Shown: in pieces, positions 26,836 through 33,020 of the stretch
Position numbering within the stretch: position 1 is the first letter of the stretch
Layout: every line of letters starts with the position of its first letter
DNA from: Deltaproteobacteria bacterium
Lineage (GTDB): Bacteria; Desulfobacterota; DSM-4660; Desulfatiglandales; Desulfatiglandaceae
Length of the DNA: 33,020 bases
Reading direction: 5' to 3'
NCBI GenBank assembly: GCA_021737425.1
Contig: JAIPDZ010000011.1
Location: 1-33,020, forward strand
The notes under the pieces: generated by a model
Databases searched by the model: none
What the model saw: only the letters and a program-made list of their open reading frames with translations
What the model was told of the DNA's origin: nothing
Program-made: the position numbers and the translations under genes

Positions 26836-28629
26836 ATGTCCGGCGATATTATTTCCCTTTACCGGGCCAGGCTGGCAGCGGAAAAAGGGAAGATCATCAA
26901 AGATTGGGGCGGTAAACTGCGTGTGGCCCTGGCCTATCCCAATGCCTATCGCCTGGGCATGAGCAACCTGGGCTTCCAGATCGTCTACCGGCTTTTGAAC
27001 GACCGGCCCGATGTGGTGGCCGAGCGCTTTTTTCTGCCCGAAGGTCCAGAAATGTCCCTCTACCTTCGGTCACAAAAGCCTCTGCTATCGCTGGAATCCC
27101 AGAAGCCCCTCTACCAATTTGATCTGCTGGCCTTTTCCCTTTCATTTGAAAACGACTATCCCCATATCCTCACCATTTTGGAGATGGGGAAGATCCCGCT
27201 TCTGCAGGAGGATCGACCGGATGCCTGGCCCTTGGTCATGGCGGGCGGCATTACCACCTTCCTGAATCCGGAACCGCTGGCCCCGTTCATGGATTTTTTT
27301 CTCCTGGGAGAGGCGGAAGAAAACCTGGTCCCGCTCCTGGCCCTGCTGGTTGACACCAGGCCCCGAGAAGAGGACAAAACCGCGCTCATGAGGGGAGTGA
27401 TGGGGCAGGTGAAGGGGCTCTATATCCCTTCTTTTTACACCCCGGCGTACGCCGAGGACGGCACGCTGGCCGCGTTCACGCCCCAAGTGGCGGGTGCGGC
27501 CGAAACCATCTCCGTGCCCAAGGTCAATGAGGCGGTCTTTGCAGGGACCACGGTTTCCACATCCATGGTCACCACCCCTCATGTGGAGTTCGGCGAGCGG
27601 ACCCTCATCGAACTGGGAAGAGGATGCGGTCGCTCGTGCCGGTTTTGTGCGGCCGGTTATGTATACCGCCCGCCCCGTTCCCACAGTGAAAGCCATCTCC
27701 GTGCTTGCATGGAAATTCAGATGCAACGCTGCTCCCGTCTGGGCCTGTTGAGTGCCGCGGTATCGGACACCCCGGGCATTGAAGACTTGACCTCCGGCAT
27801 CCTGGCGCGTGGCCACACCTTTTCAGTGTCGTCGCTGAGGGCGGACACCCTGACCCGTAGACTGCTTATGAATCTCAAGGCGAGCGGCCAGCGCACCGTG
27901 GCCGTCGCACCTGAGGCCGGATCCGAACGCCTCCGCAGAGTCATCAACAAACACCTTACCCAGGAACAGATCCTTACCACGGTGCGCACCATAGCAGAGT
28001 GCGGGGACTTCACCCTGAGGCTCTATTTACTCATGGGCCTTCCCACGGAAACAGAGGCCGATATCCAGGAGATGGTGGATCTAATCAAAATCATCAAGCA
28101 TCACATGATAAAGGCATCCTCCCCCCGGGGAACCATGGGACGGATCACCTTGAGTGTAAACTGCTTTGTGCCCAAGCCGTTTACCCCGTTTCAGTGGTTT
28201 CCCTTGGAGGCGATGGAGTCCCTTAAACAAAAACAGAAGCGGTTGAGGACATCGTTGCGCAAGACCGGGGGCATCCGGATTAACACGGATATCCCCAAGT
28301 GGGCCTATGTTCAGACCCTTTTGTCCATGGGCGATCGACGGGTCAGCCGGATCCTGGTAAAACTGCATGAGTGGGGCGGGGACTGGCGCAGGGCGCTCAG
28401 GTATTCGGATGTGAATCCCGACTTTTTCGTGTATCGGCCCAAAGGGCTGGAGGAGAGGCTCCCCTGGGATTTTATGGACCACGGGGTCTCAAAGGGCCAC
28501 CTCCTGCATGAGCGGGACAGGGCCCTGAGGGCAGAGGAATCCGAACCGTGTCACGTGGGGTCGTGTTTCCGGTGCGGGGCGTGCAAACCGGACATGCCCC
28601 ACAAGGGAGGATATCAAGGTGCTGCGTAA
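26836..28629 (+). CDS. Radical SAM protein, B12-binding-type N-terminus (TIGR03960-like)
   Basis: LRVALAYPNAYRLGMSNLGFQIVYRLLNDRPDVVAERFFLP; CX3CX2C in ELGRGCGRSCRFCAAGYVYRPPR; C-terminal CFRCGACKPDMPH. Confidence 0.85.
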   Translation: MSGDIISLYRARLAAEKGKIIKDWGGKLRVALAYPNAYRLGMSNLGFQIVYRLLNDRPDVVAERFFLPEGPEMSLYLRSQKPLLSLESQKPLYQFDLLAFSLSFENDYPHILTILEMGKIPLLQEDRPDAWPLVMAGGITTFLNPEPLAPFMDFFLLGEAEENLVPLLALLVDTRPREEDKTALMRGVMGQVKGLYIPSFYTPAYAEDGTLAAFTPQVAGAAETISVPKVNEAVFAGTTVSTSMVTTPHVEFGERTLIELGRGCGRSCRFCAAGYVYRPPRSHSESHLRACMEIQMQRCSRLGLLSAAVSDTPGIEDLTSGILARGHTFSVSSLRADTLTRRLLMNLKASGQRTVAVAPEAGSERLRRVINKHLTQEQILTTVRTIAECGDFTLRLYLLMGLPTETEADIQEMVDLIKIIKHHMIKASSPRGTMGRITLSVNCFVPKPFTPFQWFPLEAMESLKQKQKRLRTSLRKTGGIRINTDIPKWAYVQTLLSMGDRRVSRILVKLHEWGGDWRRALRYSDVNPDFFVYRPKGLEERLPWDFMDHGVSKGHLLHERDRALRAEESEPCHVGSCFRCGACKPDMPHKGGYQGAA

Positions 28630-29185
28630 ACTCATGGTAGGCCCCTATCAGGCCAACTGTTATATCCTGGGCGCCAAGTCTATGGAAGGGGCGGTGATCG
28701 ATCCGGGAGACGAGACCTTTCGGATTGTCAAGGAGGTCTCCAAACTGGGGCTGACCATCCGTTATATTCTCCTCACCCACGGGCATATGGATCACACCGG
28801 GGGCGTGGCAGAACTGAAACGAATTACCCAGGCGCGGGTGGGCATACACCCTTTGGATGCCGGGGGCTTAGGCATTCAACCCGACATGCGGCTTGAGGAC
28901 GGTCAGAAGATCCCTTTGGGCGCATTTCATCTGACAGTGCTTCATACCCCCGGACATTCGCCGGGCGGGGTGTGCTTTCATGCCCCGGGCGTGGTCTTCA
29001 CCGGGGATACGCTGTTCGCCGGTTCCATCGGCAGGACCGATTTTCCGGGAGGCGATCACAGCCTGTTGATAAAGGCCGTCAGAGAAAAGATCTTCCCCTT
29101 AGGCGATGGCTTGAGAATATATCCGGGTCACGGGCCTGCCAGCACCGTCGGGCAAGAGCGCAAGTCCAACCCCTTTTTCAGATAA
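28619..29185 (+). CDS. MBL-fold metallo-hydrolase (GloB-like)
   Basis: GTG start after GGGAGG; THGHMDHTGG (HxHxDH), HTPGHSPGG, FTGDTLFAGSIGRTDFPGGD, YPGHGPASTVGQERKSNPFFR. Confidence 0.93.
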   Translation: MLRKLMVGPYQANCYILGAKSMEGAVIDPGDETFRIVKEVSKLGLTIRYILLTHGHMDHTGGVAELKRITQARVGIHPLDAGGLGIQPDMRLEDGQKIPLGAFHLTVLHTPGHSPGGVCFHAPGVVFTGDTLFAGSIGRTDFPGGDHSLLIKAVREKIFPLGDGLRIYPGHGPASTVGQERKSNPFFR

Positions 29186-29313
29186 GATATCCCCACCCCC
29201 ATCTCATCATACCCGCCCGGTTCGGCATAAGGGGAACCCCGCGCGCTCTAACGGTGAAGCGGCATCCGGTTGCACCGGTTACGGGACGGGTCATTCACCC
29301 AAGGCCTGAATTC

Positions 29314-30033
29314 TCAGACAGCCGGAAAACGGTAGGATGGATGGGAGAATTCGAGCAGGGTGGTCACGGTTTTGGCGCCGCAGGACCGTTCCAGCATTCG
29401 GGCCACCCGGTCCCGCGTCTCTATGGCCTGTTCTTGGCTGTCCTCGCCCAGGGCGTCAATATTCATCACCATGCGGGTGGTTGCTTCGTCGATCAAGGTG
29501 GTATGCCCGTTTCGCCAATTCCATCGGCGACACATGACCTCTCCCGATTCCGCCGCCACATAGATGATCTCCCCGGGCTCGGGATGCTCTGTAACCTCCG
29601 GCTGTCCGAGGGGGGTGAAGGTCTCACTGCCGTCCGCATACCGCAACTCCAGGCATTCTCCCGCCTTGTCCATGTCATCCCCGCCAACAGGCATCTTGCT
29701 CATGATGGAGTTCCAGTTCATGACCGCCACCACCTTGTTGATAAAGGGGATTCGCGCCCCGGGTTTCTGGACCCGCTTGAGGAGGGCGCAGTGGGCGGGC
29801 GGAAACTTGTTGGGGTTGGAATTGAACCTGCGGTGCGCCTCGGTCCATACCACCGTCCTGGGATCTCCCTTCAGATCGATAGGGTGGTCCGCCGCCCCGG
29901 CGACCGCCTCTTGCAGCATGGACTCAAGCTCATCAGAATGTCCCTGGTTATCCATGCCGGTTGCCATGACAATCCCCCTGCGAAAATCGGGATAGGTATC
30001 AAATACGCGCTGATGAATCCGAACTTCAACCAT
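29314..30033 (-). CDS. Stand-alone B3/B4 tRNA-binding-domain protein (PheT-related)
   Basis: RVFDTYPDFRRGIVMATGMDN...RFNSNPNKFPPAHCALLKRV...FINKVVAVMNWNSI...; start ATG 30033 chosen because AAGGAGGG lies 7 nt upstream (ORF track begins at 30057). Confidence 0.7.
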   Translation of the reverse strand: MVEVRIHQRVFDTYPDFRRGIVMATGMDNQGHSDELESMLQEAVAGAADHPIDLKGDPRTVVWTEAHRRFNSNPNKFPPAHCALLKRVQKPGARIPFINKVVAVMNWNSIMSKMPVGGDDMDKAGECLELRYADGSETFTPLGQPEVTEHPEPGEIIYVAAESGEVMCRRWNWRNGHTTLIDEATTRMVMNIDALGEDSQEQAIETRDRVARMLERSCGAKTVTTLLEFSHPSYRFPAV

Positions 30034-30073
30034 GGAGCGTCCCTCCTTCATGGCCATGGCCTGTATTGATCAG

Positions 30074-30102
30074 AGTATACGCCGAATCAGAATAGAATGC
30101 AA
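30074..30102 (-). promoter_or_regulatory. Candidate promoter for the B3/B4 gene (TTGCAT-N17-TATACT)
   Basis: Minus strand TTGCAT (30102-30097), 17-bp spacer, TATACT (30079-30074; 5/6). Confidence 0.45.
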
Positions 30103-30202
30103 TTTTGTCCATGCTCCAGGCCCCTACACAAAAAGATGAGCATCTACCATGATGATCCCCTACCAAAACTTAACGCATGAACTGCCTCAATCATTTCTGG
30201 TT

Positions 30203-31129
30203 TCACAGGGCGATGCGCAGATCATCCTGCGCCACGGTCACCTTGTAGGGGAGGTTGTAATCCCCAAGGATTTGATCCACAGTATGCTGCCAGGAGTTCT
30301 GATCCAGCGGGATGGGATAGGGGGCCTTGTCACTCCCAGGCCTTAACGGATCTTTGGGCGGATACTTTTTGAGCACCTGGTTGGCTGGATCATTGGCCAC
30401 CATGTCGGCATCTCCCATGTGCACCAGAAAGGTCTCGCGTTTGGGCCGAAGTCGTTGGATGTATTCCATGGCCCGCTGAAAACTCATGTGGTGGGGCCGG
30501 TTATGCACCGGCTCATTGAGCCAGAAAGACTGAATAATGAGATAATCAGGCTCCAAAAGCGCGGGGGGGATCTCGGGAAGACTGGAGAAATCCGACGTAT
30601 AGGCTACTCGCACCCGCTCGCCTGAACCCGATATCAATCGGATCACGTATCCCACCGACCCGCTGGCAAACTCCCCGTGATAGGTCTTGAAGGGAAACAC
30701 CTCAAATTCACCCCGGGTAAACCAACGACCCGGTTCCACCTCCACCGCGCTGATCACCTCCATGTGCTCCAGATAGTCGAATCGCTTGCGGATGACCTGG
30801 TGGCTGGCTTGGGTCAGGTAGACCGGGATGGGGGTAAATGCGCCCCTGTGACGGTTTCGTTTGTAGGCAAACAGTTCATCCAGGCCAATGTAGTGGTCCG
30901 TGTGTTCATGGGTGATCAACACCCCGTCGATCCGCTCTACGCCGTTTCTCAGAAGCTGGGACCGGGCATCCGGCCCGCAGTCCACCAACAGGGTGGTTTC
31001 TCCGGTCAAGAGGAGAGAGGTGCGATCCCGTTTTTGCCCTCGCTTTTTCATCTCGGTACAGATGCGGCAGTCGCAATTGATCTCCGGAAGGCCCCAGGCC
31101 CCGCCGGTCCCCAGAAAAATCAACTCCAT
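30203..31129 (-). CDS. MBL-fold metallo-hydrolase (PhnP / phosphodiesterase-like)
   Basis: MELIFLGTGGAWGLPEINCDCRICTEM...RTSLLLTGETTLLVDCGPDARSQLLRNGVERIDGVLITHEHTDHYIGLDEL. Confidence 0.85.
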   Translation of the reverse strand: MELIFLGTGGAWGLPEINCDCRICTEMKKRGQKRDRTSLLLTGETTLLVDCGPDARSQLLRNGVERIDGVLITHEHTDHYIGLDELFAYKRNRHRGAFTPIPVYLTQASHQVIRKRFDYLEHMEVISAVEVEPGRWFTRGEFEVFPFKTYHGEFASGSVGYVIRLISGSGERVRVAYTSDFSSLPEIPPALLEPDYLIIQSFWLNEPVHNRPHHMSFQRAMEYIQRLRPKRETFLVHMGDADMVANDPANQVLKKYPPKDPLRPGSDKAPYPIPLDQNSWQHTVDQILGDYNLPYKVTVAQDDLRIAL

Positions 31130-31340
31130 TGATAAATCCTTTCCTTTGGGACTCCCCCCACTGTTTCCGGGTGGATGGAAGGTCTTTTAATATTTTCTGA
31201 GGGTGGCGTCAACCTTTCGGTGGGTATTCATTTGAAGGGCAAGGTGCTTTCCAATCCCCCCGGCAGTATGGTAAAATTCAAACAAGAGATGGATAAATGG
31301 TTTTCTTGATTTATATTTATTGGATAAGGATGCATATGAC

Positions 31341-32546
31341 ATGAGAATCATATTTTTTGCCGGCAAAGGGGGCGTGGGAAAGACCAGCGTGGCTGCGGCC
31401 ACCGGCGTCAAGGCGGCTGAGGCCGGAAACCGGACCGTTATCATGTCCCTGGACGTGGCCCACAGCCTGGCGGACATCTTTGACATCAACAGGGATCTGA
31501 TCGGCAAACAAAAGGGGAAGCTGGTCAAGGTAAAGGAGAATCTCTGGATCCAGGAACTGGATATCCAGGAGGAGATCCAAAAGAACTGGGGGGACATCCA
31601 CAAATATCTTTCCACCCTCCTCAGTACCACCGGTCTGGACGAAATCCTGGCAGAGGAGCTGGCCATCCTGCCGGGCATGGAGGAGGTGAGCCTCCTTTTA
31701 TATATCAACCGCTATGTGCAGACCCGGAAATTTGATGTCCTGTTGCTGGATTGTGCCCCCACAGGGGAGTCGCTTAGATTTATCAGTATTCCCACCACCC
31801 TGGAGTGGTACATAAACAAAATATTCAAAATGGAACGGACCATCGCCAAGTATGCCCGGCCGGTGGCCATGAAATTGTATAATGTCCCCCTCCCCGGAGA
31901 GGACTATTTTGACGCCATAGAACATCTGTTCGAGCGGTTGAGAGGGGTGGATGACATCCTGGCGGATCCTGAAATCACCACGGTGCGGCTCATCACCAAT
32001 CCTGAAAAAATCGTCTTAAAAGAGACCCAACGGGCGTTCATGTATTTTTCCCTTTACAAGATGAGCATCGACGCGGTGATTATGAACCGGGTCCTGCCGG
32101 AAGACGTAAACGACGCCTATTTTACGGAATGGCGAAAATCGCAGCACCAGTACATGGAGCTGGCACACCAGTATTTCAGCCCGGTCCCTATCTTTCCGGC
32201 AAACCTGTTCAAGGGTGAGGTGTTGGGCGTGGAATCCCTTAAGATCCTGGCCAAACAGATTTATGGACGGAAAAATCCCTTGAAACGGTTTTATGAGGGT
32301 GAGGCCTATCAAATATCCAAGTCTAACCAAGAGTACGAACTCAGGCTGATGCTCCCCTTTGCCGGGAAGGAGGATGTGGAGCTGAACAAGATCGGTGATG
32401 AACTCATTGTGCGCATCGCCAATTTCAAGCGGCATATCTTGCTGCCCAGGCCGGTGGCCGTGCTGGATTCGGTCAAGGCCAGGCTGGAAGGAAATCAACT
32501 CTGTATTCAGTTTGAAGGAGGGAATCATGACCAAGACAAAGAGTGA
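31341..32546 (+). CDS. ArsA/Get3 family ATPase with C-terminal ArsA_HSP20-like (alpha-crystallin-type) domain
   Basis: MRIIFFAGKGGVGKTSVAAATGVKAAEAGNRTVIMSLDVAHSLADIF (deviant Walker A), LLLDCAPTGESLRF; C-terminus SNQEYELRLMLPFAGKEDVELNKIGDELIVRIANFKRHILLPRPV. Confidence 0.9.
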   Translation: MRIIFFAGKGGVGKTSVAAATGVKAAEAGNRTVIMSLDVAHSLADIFDINRDLIGKQKGKLVKVKENLWIQELDIQEEIQKNWGDIHKYLSTLLSTTGLDEILAEELAILPGMEEVSLLLYINRYVQTRKFDVLLLDCAPTGESLRFISIPTTLEWYINKIFKMERTIAKYARPVAMKLYNVPLPGEDYFDAIEHLFERLRGVDDILADPEITTVRLITNPEKIVLKETQRAFMYFSLYKMSIDAVIMNRVLPEDVNDAYFTEWRKSQHQYMELAHQYFSPVPIFPANLFKGEVLGVESLKILAKQIYGRKNPLKRFYEGEAYQISKSNQEYELRLMLPFAGKEDVELNKIGDELIVRIANFKRHILLPRPVAVLDSVKARLEGNQLCIQFEGGNHDQDKE

Positions 32547-32763
32547 GGAAAAGGCACACACGGTCCTCTGCCCGGTCGGCAGGTTTTTTGCCGATCTTGA
32601 AAAGGCCTCTGGCAAAGATTCGGCGTTTTTTGAGCACATGAAAAAATCGCGGGTGGAATTCCTCAAAGGGATTCGGTCCCTGGTGGATGAGCGGATCGAG
32701 GCCATCGAAAAGAAGGGGGCTCCCGGGGATAAAAGGAAGGCTACTCGGGTCCAGGTGGAATAG
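32527..32763 (+). CDS. Small conserved-looking hypothetical protein (78 aa) coupled to the ArsA-like ATPase
   Basis: ATG 32527 after GGAGGG, overlaps the arsA-like 3' end by 20 nt; MTKTKSEEKAHTVLCPVGRFFADLEKASGKDSAFFEHMKKSRVEFLKGIRSLVDERIEAIEKKG. Confidence 0.65.
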   Translation: MTKTKSEEKAHTVLCPVGRFFADLEKASGKDSAFFEHMKKSRVEFLKGIRSLVDERIEAIEKKGAPGDKRKATRVQVE

Positions 32764-32822
32764 AGGCTGACGGGGAAATAGGGGGCGATTTCCGCCATAA
32801 AGCGGTCGGACGCTGATCTTGC

Positions 32823-32848
32823 GCCCAAATTCGGTTGACGAATTGGGC
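32823..32848. repeat. Imperfect hairpin GCCCAAATTCG-gttga-CGAATTGGGC upstream of hisS
   Basis: 10-bp stem with one bulged A; no following T-run. Confidence 0.55.
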
Positions 32849-32898
32849 TCTCCTCTGATAGAAGACCCTGAAACCAAGACCTGGGAGATGGAACAAAA

Positions 32899-33020
32899 TT
32901 GGAGTTTAGCAGCCTAAAGGGGTTTAAGGATATTCTGCCTGAAGAGGTGGGGGAATGGCAGCAGCTTGAAGCGGCGGCCAGGAGGCGATTCGAGGTCTTC
33001 GGATTTCAGGAGATCAAGAC
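32899..33020 (+). CDS. hisS: Histidyl-tRNA synthetase N-terminus (truncated by window end), TTG start
   Basis: TTG 32899: (M)EFSSLKGFKDILPEEVGEWQQLEAAARRRFEVFGFQEIK matches the class II HisRS N-terminal pattern (KGxKDILPEE); no in-frame ATG after the upstream stop at 32869-32871. Confidence 0.85.
   Translation, partial: MEFSSLKGFKDILPEEVGEWQQLEAAARRRFEVFGFQEIK

Noticed and set aside
28972-30069. 365-aa plus-strand ORF over the MBL 3' end and antisense to the B3/B4 gene
   Set aside because: No domain-like features; the overlapping annotated genes have recognisable motifs and SD sites.
1-33020. CRISPR arrays, transposases, tRNA/rRNA genes or phage genes
   Set aside because: No regularly spaced repeat array, no transposase/integrase-like ORFs and no recognisable tRNA or rRNA sequence were seen by reading; a tRNAscan/Infernal run would be needed for certainty.

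Overview
The window looks like a chromosomal region from a deltaproteobacterial (Desulfobacterota-like) genome; this lineage guess is inferred from gene content and style, not searched. It holds two large divergent operons around a regulatory region at about 8.68-9.06 kb. Leftward is a tightly coupled Bat-type operon (moxR, DUF58, a BatD-like hypothetical, batA, a batB-batC fusion, batD, batE), running into the 3' end of a convergent lytic transglycosylase. Rightward is a nearly complete dcw division/cell-wall cluster (mraZ, rsmH, ftsL, PASTA-containing ftsI, murE, murF, a single-domain response regulator, mraY, murD, ftsW, murG, murC, murB, ftsQ, ftsA, ftsZ). Downstream are a radical SAM protein, an MBL-fold hydrolase, a stand-alone B3/B4-domain protein, a PhnP-like MBL hydrolase, an ArsA/Get3-like ATPase with an apparent C-terminal alpha-crystallin-like domain, a small acidic/basic ORF, and the start of hisS. 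Most of this is conserved core biology, and I see no CRISPR array, mobile element, tRNA/rRNA or obviously novel defence system. The observations most worth a second look are: a CheY-like receiver between murF and mraY; a near-duplicated FtsZ C-terminal interaction peptide; 10-bp-phased AAGTG repeats at the mraZ promoter that look like MraZ boxes; a palindrome filling the spacer of a candidate moxR/bat promoter; and the ArsA-HSP20 plus small ORF pair.
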